NCBI RefSeq assembly: GCF_004336985.1 | Contig: NZ_SJUO01000003.1 | Location: forward strand, 366,309-430,308 | Reading direction: 5' to 3' | DNA: 64,000 nt | Origin: Exiguobacterium sp. SL-9 | GTDB lineage: Bacteria > Bacillota > Bacilli > Exiguobacteriales > Exiguobacteriaceae | Shown here: positions 39,699-47,762 of the stretch, one piece after another | How positions within the stretch are numbered: position 1 is the first letter of the stretch | Layout of the letters: each line of letters opens with the position of its first letter | The notes under the pieces: generated by a model | The model's input: only the letters and a program-made list of their open reading frames with translations | The model's database searches: none | Told to the model about the DNA's origin: nothing | Program-made: the position numbers and the translations under genes

Positions 39699-40622
39699 AT
39701 GGCGAGACATAAGAAAAAGTCACAATGGAAAAAGGTGTTGGCGATCACGCTCGGCGTATTAACGGTTTTCCTCGTCGCCGGGGGACTGTTCGTCTGGTCG
39801 ATGTACCGTGACGTCAACGAGACGGTGACGAAAGTGAATGAGAATCTGGAGATCAGTGAAGAACGGAAACAAGTCGAGACGATCGAACAGAAGGAATCGG
39901 TGTCGGTGTTACTGCTCGGAATTGACCGCCGCGACGGAGAGCAGGGGCGCAGTGATTCGATCATCGTCATGACACTCAACCCGACGACAGACGAAGGGGC
40001 GATGCTCAGCATCCCACGCGATACGAAGACGGAAATCGTCGGGAAAGGCATAAACGATAAAATCAACCACGCCTACGCGTTCGGTGGGGCCGAGATGGCG
40101 ATGGATTCGGTGGAAGCGCTTTTGGATATACCGATCGATTACGTCGTCGAGGCGGACATGGAGGCGTTCACCGAGGTCGTCGATGCGCTCGGCGGCATCA
40201 CGGTGACGAACGACTTCGCGTTCTCGTCGGACGGCTACACCTATCCGGTCGGACAGGTCGATTTGAACGGGGCTTCGGCGTTGTCATATGCCCGCATGCG
40301 TTACGAAGATCCGAACGGAGACTTCGGTCGTCAAGAACGGCAACGCGCCGTCGTCGCGGCCATCGTCGAGAAGGGACGTTCCGACTTCTCGGTCGACAAA
40401 GTGACAAAATTGCTCGACGTCGCCGGCAACCGCGCCAAGACGAACATCGAGTTCAACGAGCTCGTGGCGCTGTCGACGGACTATATGAAGGCGTTCCGCA
40501 ACGCCAGCACGCTCCGCATCGAAGGGGCGGGCGGTCTCGAGTCGGACGGCATCTATTACTGGAATCCGGATGCGGCCTCGCTCGCCGACGTCCAAGCTGA
40601 GTTGCAACGCTTGATGAACTGA
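39699..40622 (+). CDS. LytR-CpsA-Psr (LCP) family wall-polymer ligase, second copy
   Basis: A 307-residue homologue of the protein at 37728-38678, with the same build: basic tail (MARHKKKSQWKK), one membrane segment, and LCP domain with SVLLLGIDRRDGEQGRSDSI, IPRDTKTEIVGKG and MRYEDPNGDFGRQERQRAVV. AGGTG 6 bases before 39699 supports this start. The two paralogues and the yihY gene between them have separate promoters. Bacilli commonly carry several LCP enzymes with overlapping roles. Confidence 0.94.
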   Translation: MARHKKKSQWKKVLAITLGVLTVFLVAGGLFVWSMYRDVNETVTKVNENLEISEERKQVETIEQKESVSVLLLGIDRRDGEQGRSDSIIVMTLNPTTDEGAMLSIPRDTKTEIVGKGINDKINHAYAFGGAEMAMDSVEALLDIPIDYVVEADMEAFTEVVDALGGITVTNDFAFSSDGYTYPVGQVDLNGASALSYARMRYEDPNGDFGRQERQRAVVAAIVEKGRSDFSVDKVTKLLDVAGNRAKTNIEFNELVALSTDYMKAFRNASTLRIEGAGGLESDGIYYWNPDAASLADVQAELQRLMN

Positions 40623-40650
40623 GTCGTTCCTTACGGGACGGCTTTTTTTT
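40623..40650 (+). terminator. Terminator of the second LCP gene
   Basis: GTCGTTCC-TTAC-GGGACGGC (two wobbles) followed by eight T's, right at the stop. Confidence 0.9.
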
Positions 40651-40706
40651 GCGTTTGAAAATCTTGGTTCGGTGGGACTGATAAAGAGACACTGAGGAGG
40701 GATGAT

Positions 40707-41906
40707 ATGCTTTGGGAAACTGTTGAACCGATCATCAATCAATTAGAGGACGACCATACGATAGAAGAATGGCAGGAACTATTTATGAAGTGGGACAATC
40801 ATCATTGGCATGATGGGGAGGAGTTGAGTGAGAAGACGGGCGTGCTTATGATCGATTCGAACGCCGTCACGACGGCCGGGAGCCCTGACTTAGACGCACT
40901 ACATGACTTGTTGAAGCAACACGTCCAAGCGTCCATCAGCGACTTGTATCTCGTCTCGTTGTTCCCATACTCGGCGAAACCGACCGATACGGCCGTCAAC
41001 CCGCGTATTCGATTATATGAGGACCTCGGACGCTTCAAACATGAGTTCGAGCTCATGTATGACACGGATCCTGACGTGTATAACGAAATGCAGTTTAATC
41101 TGCTCGAGGAGACGGACGCTTTTGTCGAGCGGCTCGCCCAAGGCGCGACGAAATTGCGCGTCCACGTCCAGTCGTTCCGCGGTATGCCGGAGGAGAGCAT
41201 CCAACGCGTCATCAAAGTGTGGCACACGGTACTGCATCACTATAAACCGCACGGGCAGTTGATTCTCGCATACGAGGGGGACGTGTCAGAGCTCGGATCA
41301 TATATGAGCGTCGCTGACGCCATCTGTCACTTCGACCTCGCATCGCACACGATGCTCGCCTTCGCGCAAGGCAATGCCAAAAAACTGTCTGACTGGGCGA
41401 ACCGGATCGAGGCACCGGAAGATGGCAAGACGTACTTCAATTTCTTATCGATGGCAGAGCGAGACCCGTTTGAGAAGAACTTGATCGAGCCGAGCGTTGA
41501 GATGATTCTCGCTGCCCACAGCATCTTGTTCTCGCTACAAGGTATCCCGGCCATCGATTACCGGACACTGCTTGGTGTCGAGACACCAATCGACCATGAC
41601 GCACTCATCCAAGAGCTGAAGACGGACCCGTATCGATTGCAAGTGTTCTCCGGAATCGTCAGCCAGTTGAACGTCAAACGGACACATCCGGCGTTCTCGC
41701 CGTATGCGACGCAGCGAATCGACACGACGTCAAATCAGCGTGTGTTCACGGTCGAACGGAAAGCCGAAGGCGAGACACTCTTGCTGCATACGAACGTCAG
41801 CAATGAACCGGTCACCTTAAAAGTGAACGGAACGAATCTATTCACAGGTGAGCCCGTCGAGACGATTGAACTCGACGCGTATGGGGTTGCTTGGATCAAA
41901 CAATGA
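40707..41906 (+). CDS. Degenerate GH13_18 (sucrose phosphorylase-like) protein, probably catalytically inactive
   Basis: A 399-residue protein. Order and spacing of segments follow GH13 subfamily 18 sugar phosphorylases: LDALHDLLKQH, LVSLFPYSAKPTD (82-94), FELMYD (114-119), AICHFDLASHTMLAFAQGNA (205-224), KTYFNFLSMAERD (241-253), LQGIPAIDYRTLLG (277-290) and KRTHPAFSPYA. By this alignment the nucleophile position (R-x-D) reads RVH (151-153), the acid/base Glu position reads Tyr in ILAYE (186-190), and the HD near 250 is AE. It is also shorter than the usual 480-560. GAGGAGGG before the ATG and an intact frame argue against a pseudogene. Function unknown. Confidence 0.7.
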   Translation: MLWETVEPIINQLEDDHTIEEWQELFMKWDNHHWHDGEELSEKTGVLMIDSNAVTTAGSPDLDALHDLLKQHVQASISDLYLVSLFPYSAKPTDTAVNPRIRLYEDLGRFKHEFELMYDTDPDVYNEMQFNLLEETDAFVERLAQGATKLRVHVQSFRGMPEESIQRVIKVWHTVLHHYKPHGQLILAYEGDVSELGSYMSVADAICHFDLASHTMLAFAQGNAKKLSDWANRIEAPEDGKTYFNFLSMAERDPFEKNLIEPSVEMILAAHSILFSLQGIPAIDYRTLLGVETPIDHDALIQELKTDPYRLQVFSGIVSQLNVKRTHPAFSPYATQRIDTTSNQRVFTVERKAEGETLLLHTNVSNEPVTLKVNGTNLFTGEPVETIELDAYGVAWIKQ

Positions 41907-41947
41907 AAAAACGATTCCTCATCGACATGGATGAGGAATCGTTTTTG
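41905..41947. terminator. Bidirectional terminator between the GH13-like gene and galE
   Basis: AAAAACGATTCCTCATC and GATGAGGAATCGTTTTT around a short loop, directly at both stops. Confidence 0.95.
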
Positions 41948-41949
41948 TG

Positions 41950-42963
41950 TTAGCGATAACCGTTCGGATTGTTCGATTGCCAGTTCCAGGCGTCACGGCA
42001 CATGGCGCGGACGTCATGTTTCGCTTCCCAGCCGAGCACACGTTTCGACTTCGCCGGGTCGGCGAAGCAGATGGCGATGTCACCGGGGCGGCGTGGTGTC
42101 ACTTTGTAGGGGACATCTTTTCCACTTTCCGCCTCGAACGCCTGGACGAGGTCGAGGACGCTATAGCCGGTCCCGGTCCCGAGGTTGAACGCCTCGGCAC
42201 CCGTATGGTCCATGACGTAGTCGAGCGCCTTCAAGTGACCCTCAGCCAAGTCGACGACGTGGATATAGTCGCGGACACCGGTCCCGTCTGGTGTATCGTA
42301 ATCGTCACCGAACACGCTCAATTCATTCAAGCGGCCGACGGCGACTTGCGTGATGTATGGCATCAAGTTGTTCGGGATGTCGAACGGATCTTCGCCAATT
42401 TGGCCAGATTCGTGGGCGCCGATCGGATTGAAGTAACGGAGGAGGGCGATGCTCCATGACGGGTCGGCGACGGCGAGGTCGCGCATGATATCTTCAATCA
42501 TCAGTTTCGTGCGGCCATATGGGTTTGTCGCGCTGAGCGGGAACGACTCGTCGATTGGTGTCCGTTCCGGCATACCGTATACGGTTGCCGACGAGCTGAA
42601 GACGATTCGTTTCACATCGAACGCGTTCATCACTTCTAACAGGACGGTCGTCCCGACGACGTTGTTCTCGTAATAGCGGAGCGGCTCGGATACCGATTCG
42701 CCGACAGCTTTCAGTCCGGCGAAGTGGATGACGGCGTCAATCGTATGTGTCAAAAAGATTTGTTCGAGCAGTTCGCGGTCGAGGATGTCGCCGAGATAGA
42801 ATGTGACCGATTTCCCGGTCAATGCTTCAACACGGTCGAGCGCCTCGCGGCGACTGTTCGACAAGTTGTCGAGGACGATGACGTCGTGGCCAGTTTCTAG
42901 CAACTGTAAGACGGTGTGGGTACCGATATAACCGGCACCGCCTGTGACGAGGATTGTGTTCAT
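41950..42963 (-). CDS. galE: UDP-glucose 4-epimerase
   Basis: A 337-residue short-chain dehydrogenase-type enzyme that interconverts UDP-glucose and UDP-galactose, and often UDP-GlcNAc and UDP-GalNAc. Motifs: [12 protein letters not shown] (6-17), [22 protein letters not shown] and the catalytic YGRTKLM (Tyr-x3-Lys), with [11 protein letters not shown] and a complete C-terminus. No gal operon is adjacent; its place between two polysaccharide loci suggests it feeds them with galactose or GalNAc nucleotides. A minus-strand gene for an SH3-like protein is 27 bases upstream, so they may be cotranscribed. Confidence 0.96.
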   Translation of the reverse strand: MNTILVTGGAGYIGTHTVLQLLETGHDVIVLDNLSNSRREALDRVEALTGKSVTFYLGDILDRELLEQIFLTHTIDAVIHFAGLKAVGESVSEPLRYYENNVVGTTVLLEVMNAFDVKRIVFSSSATVYGMPERTPIDESFPLSATNPYGRTKLMIEDIMRDLAVADPSWSIALLRYFNPIGAHESGQIGEDPFDIPNNLMPYITQVAVGRLNELSVFGDDYDTPDGTGVRDYIHVVDLAEGHLKALDYVMDHTGAEAFNLGTGTGYSVLDLVQAFEAESGKDVPYKVTPRRPGDIAICFADPAKSKRVLGWEAKHDVRAMCRDAWNWQSNNPNGYR

Positions 42964-42990
42964 GGGGATTGCTCCTTCCGTGAAACGCTC

Positions 42991-44223
42991 TTATTTTTCA
43001 GTCAGTCGTACCCGGGTTTGTCCGTTCGTGCCTTCAAATAAGCGGAGTGAGTATGTCTCACTCTCATATACCACTGCATCGTCCGTCTCAAGCACAGCTT
43101 CACCGAGCGGACTGAAGGCTTCGCGTGTCGTCTGTGTGTTCGTCCAGTCGATGGCGTGTACCTTATCGTCTTGGATCACGAAGAAACCGCCATTATAGAA
43201 TGTATAAGCGTTCAACGCATCCGTCTCACGGCCGTATGGCGCGCCGATCGTCTCCGTGAGTGCTGCTTCGTTCATGGCGAAGAAATCAGGAATCGATTCG
43301 CCGAGCCATTCGTTATTCAAATTCGCGTTGACCCAGTCGAGTAAGGCACTATCCGTCAAATCACCCGTCGGCCAGTCGGTCGTGACGGAGTCGAGCGGGG
43401 CCCATGCTGTCGTCCCGTCCAAATTCACTTCGACGTGCTCATCTTGTTCCTTCACAACTTCGTATCGGTCGCCGATATCTCCTATGTAGGTGACCGTCGC
43501 GCCGTTCGGTTCTGAGACGAGGTTGACGTTTTTCGAGGCGAGCCATACATAGTTCGTCTCCGGATCTTGGACGACCGGTTCGGGATCCGGCTGTGGTGTT
43601 TCCTCGACGACTTGGGCTTCTTGTTTTGGTTCCAACAAGTCCATGACATAGGGATACCCGATATAGCCGCCTCCGATGAATAACACAAGGATGAACAGAA
43701 CACCAATCCATTTACCGGACTTCCGGCGTGGTCGTGCCGGCTCGATCGTCCGATGGTATTTTGCCCGTTCTGCCCGTGACGGGACCGGGGCTTCCGGCAT
43801 ATACCGTGGTTTTGCGGCGGATGATTTCGCTTCTGGTGTTGGGGTTTCCACTACGGGCGGTTCAGGCACGGAGACCATCGTTTGATCCACAAGCGGTACC
43901 TCATTGACCGATGTCTTGTCAACAGGTGTTGGCTTCGGTACTGTCGACTCTTTATGGAACACGTCTTCGTGCATCTCGAGTAAAGACACATAGTATGGAA
44001 GGAACGTGGCATCTTTCTTCCCGTCCTTAATCCATGACGCAAAGTCGGCCGCCGATTTGGCTTCGGTCGAAAAGGTTGGGTCCGTTGTCCCCGTCAATTC
44101 TTCGAAAGATACGGCCAACGACTTTCCGTCCCCTAAATTTTGTTTAATCGCATCTTGCAATTTGATACGTGTCGTCGCATTCATATCTGCGTACAACTGG
44201 AGTAGGCGCTCACTAACGTGCAC
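42991..44223 (-). CDS. Single-pass membrane protein with C-terminal SH3-like domain, unknown function
   Basis: A 410-residue protein. An N-terminal cytoplasmic helical domain (about 1-85) is followed by a Pro/Glu/Thr-rich linker (about 95-165), one membrane segment (about 175-195, WIGVLFILVLFIGGGYIGYP), an acidic linker, and an extracellular region with an SH3-like fold (YVWLASKNVNLVSEPNGATV, then YEVVKEQDEHVEVN). SH3-like domains of this kind bind cell wall. The N-terminal domain is not recognised. GTG at 44223 has AAAAGGAGGAG upstream. It is divergent from the capsule operon and may act in wall or capsule attachment, inferred from topology only. Confidence 0.75.
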   Translation of the reverse strand: MHVSERLLQLYADMNATTRIKLQDAIKQNLGDGKSLAVSFEELTGTTDPTFSTEAKSAADFASWIKDGKKDATFLPYYVSLLEMHEDVFHKESTVPKPTPVDKTSVNEVPLVDQTMVSVPEPPVVETPTPEAKSSAAKPRYMPEAPVPSRAERAKYHRTIEPARPRRKSGKWIGVLFILVLFIGGGYIGYPYVMDLLEPKQEAQVVEETPQPDPEPVVQDPETNYVWLASKNVNLVSEPNGATVTYIGDIGDRYEVVKEQDEHVEVNLDGTTAWAPLDSVTTDWPTGDLTDSALLDWVNANLNNEWLGESIPDFFAMNEAALTETIGAPYGRETDALNAYTFYNGGFFVIQDDKVHAIDWTNTQTTREAFSPLGEAVLETDDAVVYESETYSLRLFEGTNGQTRVRLTEK

Positions 44224-44326
44224 TATTGTCTCCTCCTTTTGTTAAGTTCTTCCTAACAAAGTTTATCAGATTTACATACCAAAAAACCCAAATTTTAAAA
44301 AATGGGTCATCAACTGTGAAGATTTT

Positions 44327-44335
44327 TGCTATAAT
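44327..44335 (+). promoter_or_regulatory. Extended -10 promoter of the capsule operon
   Basis: TGCTATAAT is a perfect extended -10; the -35 region at the right distance is poor. The leader runs about 75 bases to the cpsC-like gene at 44419. Confidence 0.68.
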
Positions 44336-44418
44336 GTTTTGGTATTGGCACTGTTAAATATTATCTGCGGAATTTTTCCAGTAGTGACTTTAAAAAACAG
44401 AGGAGAGAACAGACGAAG

Positions 44419-45138
44419 ATGAAAGAAGAAACAATTTCCCTTGGAGAACTATTTTCCATTTTAAAACGGAGCAAATGGCTCATCGCAAGTTTAGCAATCA
44501 TCGCGGCGCTAATCGCCTTTTTAGTGAGCTCATTCGTCATTAGTCCAACATATGAAGCATCGACGCAAGTTCTTGTCGCACCAAAACAATCTGAACAATC
44601 GATTGATTTAGGACAAGTTCAATCTTCGATCAACTTAGTAAACACATACCGGGTCATCATTCAAAGTCCAGCCATTTTAGAGCAGGTTCAAGAAAATGTA
44701 ATCGGTGCCCCTGATAATATTGCAAACTTAATCACAGTCAACAGCGAACAAAACTCGCAGGTCATCAACATTAAAGTGCAACATACGAACCCGGTGCTCG
44801 CCACCGATATCGCCAACGAGATTAGCGATGTCTTCTCGACAGAAGTACCTGAATTGATGAGCGTCGACAACGTCAAAGTTCTCTCGAACGCATCGGTCCC
44901 GATGTTGCCGGTTAGCCCGAACATCTTATTGAACACGGCCATTGCGACAGTTCTTGGCATGATGATTGGTGTGGCTATGGCATTCCTGAGAGTAGTGCTC
45001 GATCGTCGAATCAAGACAGAACAAGATGTCGAGACGATTTTGGAACTTCCGGTTCTCGGCTCAATTCCTGTCATCGATAAAGTCGAAATGCGTCAACAAC
45101 GTCAAGCTAACGTGAAAGGTGAACGAGTCCATGTTTAA
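44419..45138 (+). CDS. CpsC/YwqC-type polysaccharide co-polymerase and tyrosine-kinase modulator (Wzz family)
   Basis: A 239-residue protein with two membrane segments (about 20-40 and 172-193) around an extracellular Wzz domain (ISPTYEASTQVLVAPKQ, NLVNTYRVIIQSPAILEQV). The second segment is preceded by the proline-rich SVPMLPVSPN typical of chain-length regulators, and the cytoplasmic tail (about 194-239) activates the kinase coded next. It controls polymer length and kinase activity. GAGGAGAG stands before the ATG. First gene of the cluster. Confidence 0.93.
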   Translation: MKEETISLGELFSILKRSKWLIASLAIIAALIAFLVSSFVISPTYEASTQVLVAPKQSEQSIDLGQVQSSINLVNTYRVIIQSPAILEQVQENVIGAPDNIANLITVNSEQNSQVINIKVQHTNPVLATDIANEISDVFSTEVPELMSVDNVKVLSNASVPMLPVSPNILLNTAIATVLGMMIGVAMAFLRVVLDRRIKTEQDVETILELPVLGSIPVIDKVEMRQQRQANVKGERVHV

Positions 45139-45847
45139 GTTCGGAAAAAAGAAACATAAGCATACCCAATACGACAAGTCAGGTCGTGAGTTGATTACGG
45201 TGTTGAAACCGAAGTCGCCAATCTCGGAACAATACCGTACGATCCGCACGAACTTAGAGTTCACGGCGGTCGATGACGAGTTGCAGACGATGGTCATTAC
45301 ATCTTCTTCGTCCGGTGAAGGGAAATCGACGACATCATCTAACCTCGCGGTTGTGTATGCCCAACAAGGGAAACGAGTGTTGCTCGTCGACTGTGACATG
45401 CGTCGCCCGACGGCTCACTTCACATTCCGTTTGTCAAACGGGATTGGTCTATCGACAGTATTGGCCAAGAAAACAACGGTGGACAAAGCAACACACACGA
45501 CACAAATCGAGAACTTAGATTTGATTGCGGCAGGTCCGATCCCACCAAACCCGTCAGAACTATTGTCATCGAAGATGATGGATCGTGTACTAGAAGAATT
45601 AAAAGCGAACTATGACGTCATCATTTTAGATGCACCTCCGATGATGCAAGTGGCAGATACGCGCCTCTTGGCCCGCAAAGTCGACGGAGTCGTCCTCGTT
45701 GTCGGTTGTGATAAGTCAGACCGCCAAATGGTCGTCAAAGCAAAAGAACAACTTATTTTGGCTGATGCACATATCCTCGGCGTCGTCTTGAACAAGCGCG
45801 AACCACAAGGTAGCGATGATCATTATTACTATTACGCATATGAATAA
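45131..45847 (+). CDS. Bacterial tyrosine kinase (CpsD/YwqD type)
   Basis: A 238-residue BY-kinase. Walker A is SSSGEGKSTTSSNLA, Walker A' VLLVDCDMRRP and Walker B VIILDAPP. A terminal cluster DDHYYYYAYE gives five tyrosines for autophosphorylation. It phosphorylates itself and other proteins, such as UDP-sugar enzymes, and works with the CpsC protein to control chain length. The ATG at 45131 is chosen over the GTG at 45119 because AAAGGTGA lies before it. It overlaps the cpsC-like gene by 8 bases. Confidence 0.94.
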   Translation: MFKFGKKKHKHTQYDKSGRELITVLKPKSPISEQYRTIRTNLEFTAVDDELQTMVITSSSSGEGKSTTSSNLAVVYAQQGKRVLLVDCDMRRPTAHFTFRLSNGIGLSTVLAKKTTVDKATHTTQIENLDLIAAGPIPPNPSELLSSKMMDRVLEELKANYDVIILDAPPMMQVADTRLLARKVDGVVLVVGCDKSDRQMVVKAKEQLILADAHILGVVLNKREPQGSDDHYYYYAYE

Positions 45848-45862
45848 GAAGGAGAGCACGCC

Positions 45863-46630
45863 ATGATTGATATTCATTGTCACTTATTACCGGCCGTCGA
45901 TGACGGTCCGGAAACAGTCGAACAAGCGGTCGAAATGGCGAAGCGCGCAGTAAGTGAAGGGGTGACTGCAATCGTAGTCACCCCCCACGCGTTTCAGCCG
46001 CAGTTTGATACAAGTCGGCTTGATGTCGCAAGTGCTGTGACAAAACTACAAAACGTACTCAGACAAGAAAACATCAATCTCGATTTGTATCCGGGACAAG
46101 AGATCCGAATCTTCGGTGACCTCGTTGAATCGTTAGAGCAAGGGGAGGCGTTATCGCTTGCTGGATCTCGTTACGTACTCGTGGAGTTCCCGAGTGACTC
46201 GGTACCAGCTTATGCGGAACAGCTCTTCTTCGGCCTTCAAACGGAAGGGTATACCCCGATTATCGCTCATCCAGAACGAAACAAAACGTTCGCGACCAAC
46301 CCGCAACGACTGATGGATTTTGTATCGTCTGGAGCACTGTCACAAATTACGACAAGTAGTTTGACCGGAGCGTTCGGAAATAACGTCAAAGACCTCGCGT
46401 TCACGTTCCTACGTAACGGTTTGAGCCATTTGATTGCATCAGATGCGCATAGTACGGGGCGACGAACGTTTTATTGGACAGAAGTCGAGAAGGTCGTGCG
46501 GGATGAACTTGGTGCAGACAAATGGGAAAATTATGTCATCAACGCAGAAGCAGTCATCAAGGATGATTTTGTATTCATCGATCCGCCGACATTGCCGACC
46601 AAGAACTGGCGAGGAAAGTGGAAGAAGTGA
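45863..46630 (+). CDS. Tyrosine-protein phosphatase (CpsB/YwqE, PHP domain)
   Basis: A 255-residue manganese-dependent phosphatase of the PHP fold that dephosphorylates the kinase. Metal motifs: DIHCHLLPAVDDGP (3-16), VVTPHAF, IIAHPERN and IASDAHS. It is complete, with GAAGGAGAG upstream and 15 bases after the kinase stop. The trio in the order modulator-kinase-phosphatase heads the cluster, as in Bacillus ywqCDE and Staphylococcus capABC. Confidence 0.95.
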   Translation: MIDIHCHLLPAVDDGPETVEQAVEMAKRAVSEGVTAIVVTPHAFQPQFDTSRLDVASAVTKLQNVLRQENINLDLYPGQEIRIFGDLVESLEQGEALSLAGSRYVLVEFPSDSVPAYAEQLFFGLQTEGYTPIIAHPERNKTFATNPQRLMDFVSSGALSQITTSSLTGAFGNNVKDLAFTFLRNGLSHLIASDAHSTGRRTFYWTEVEKVVRDELGADKWENYVINAEAVIKDDFVFIDPPTLPTKNWRGKWKK

Positions 46631-46850
46631 ATTGTTCTGATATTCAGTTAAATTCATTGACTTAATTGGTTAAAAATAGAGAAAATGTCGACAACTGTCG
46701 AACGATTTTAGGTTTATTTTACTCCTCGTATGTTTTTATATTAGGTCTAAAGTGATAATCTTAATTTATAATTTTGAAAGGATGTAAGTTACATCCTTTT
46801 TTCTATGAATCAGACAGATAATATATATTTACCCATAGAGGAGGAGCATC
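46631..46850 (+). promoter_or_regulatory. Leader region with possible internal promoter, hairpin and terminator before galU
   Basis: A 220-base gap inside the operon. TTGACT at 46657-46662 with GAAAAT 18 bases on is a weak promoter. A small stem TCGAC-AACT-GTCGA is at 46688-46701, then an intrinsic terminator at 46776-46802, then a strong ribosome site GAGGAGGAG before galU. Such an arrangement allows attenuation or processive antitermination, the role of the EAR element between epsB and epsC in Bacillus subtilis. No EAR sequence is claimed. Confidence 0.5.
46776..46802 (+). terminator. Intrinsic terminator inside the capsule cluster
   Basis: AAAGGATG-TAAGTTA-CATCCTTT followed by TTTT, 146 bases after the phosphatase stop and 49 before galU. 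Confidence 0.85.
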
Positions 46851-47750
46851 ATGGCAAGTAAAGTAGTGAAAAAAGCTGTGATTCCAGCTGCAGGATTAGG
46901 GACGCGTTTTTTGCCGGCAACAAAGGCGATGCCGAAAGAAATGTTACCAATCGTCGATAAACCAACGATTCAATACATCATTGAAGAAGCAGTTGAATCA
47001 GGAATTGAAGATATTCTAATTGTCACGGGTAAAGGTAAACGTGCGATTGAAGATCATTTTGATTCTGTGCCAGAGCTTGAACAACAGTTGATTGAAAAGG
47101 GGAAGTCTGAATTTTTAAAGTTAGTTGAAGAAACTACCAATATTAATATTCACTTCATTCGTCAATCAAAACCAATGGGGCTGGGTCATGCGGTTTTGCA
47201 GGCAAAAGCGTTTGTAGGGAATGAGCCGTTTGTTGTCATGCTTGGAGACGATATTGTGCAGGCCGAGAAGCCTTGTACAAAACAATTGATTGAACAATAT
47301 GAAATTACAAATAGCTCAATTATTGGTGTGCAGCCTGTTTCAAGTGATGTAACTCACCGTTATGGGATTGTTGACCCTCAGGCGTCACTTGAAGGCGGTT
47401 TACATAAAGTTGAATCCTTTGTAGAGAAGCCGGCACCAGGTACAGAACCATCGAATTTGGCCATTTTAGGTCGATATTTGTTTACTCCTCAAATATTTAA
47501 TTTCTTGGAAACACAGGTTCCAGGAGCAGGTGGCGAAATTCAATTGACGGATGCTATTACCCGATTGAATGAAGTAGAGCGTGTGTATGCTTACGAATTC
47601 AATGGCAAACGCTATGATGTTGGAGAAAAGTTAGGATTTATTCAAACAACTCTTGAATTTGCATTAAAAAGAGACGATCTCCGAGAAGATGTATTAAAGA
47701 TGATGACGGAACTGATGGAAGAACAATCTTCTTTGAATCCAGTGAAGTAA
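46851..47750 (+). CDS. galU: UTP--glucose-1-phosphate uridylyltransferase
   Basis: A 299-residue nucleotidyltransferase making UDP-glucose from UTP and glucose-1-phosphate. Motifs: [20 protein letters not shown] (signature loop), [18 protein letters not shown] and the C-terminal [12 protein letters not shown]. GtaB and GalU are one family. UDP-glucose feeds the UDP-glucose dehydrogenase at the cluster end (62308-63474) and galE. Codon usage is more AT-rich than in the first 44 kb. It is followed after 12 bases by the CapD-like dehydratase. Confidence 0.96.
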   Translation: MASKVVKKAVIPAAGLGTRFLPATKAMPKEMLPIVDKPTIQYIIEEAVESGIEDILIVTGKGKRAIEDHFDSVPELEQQLIEKGKSEFLKLVEETTNINIHFIRQSKPMGLGHAVLQAKAFVGNEPFVVMLGDDIVQAEKPCTKQLIEQYEITNSSIIGVQPVSSDVTHRYGIVDPQASLEGGLHKVESFVEKPAPGTEPSNLAILGRYLFTPQIFNFLETQVPGAGGEIQLTDAITRLNEVERVYAYEFNGKRYDVGEKLGFIQTTLEFALKRDDLREDVLKMMTELMEEQSSLNPVK

Positions 47751-47762
47751 GGAGGAAAACAG

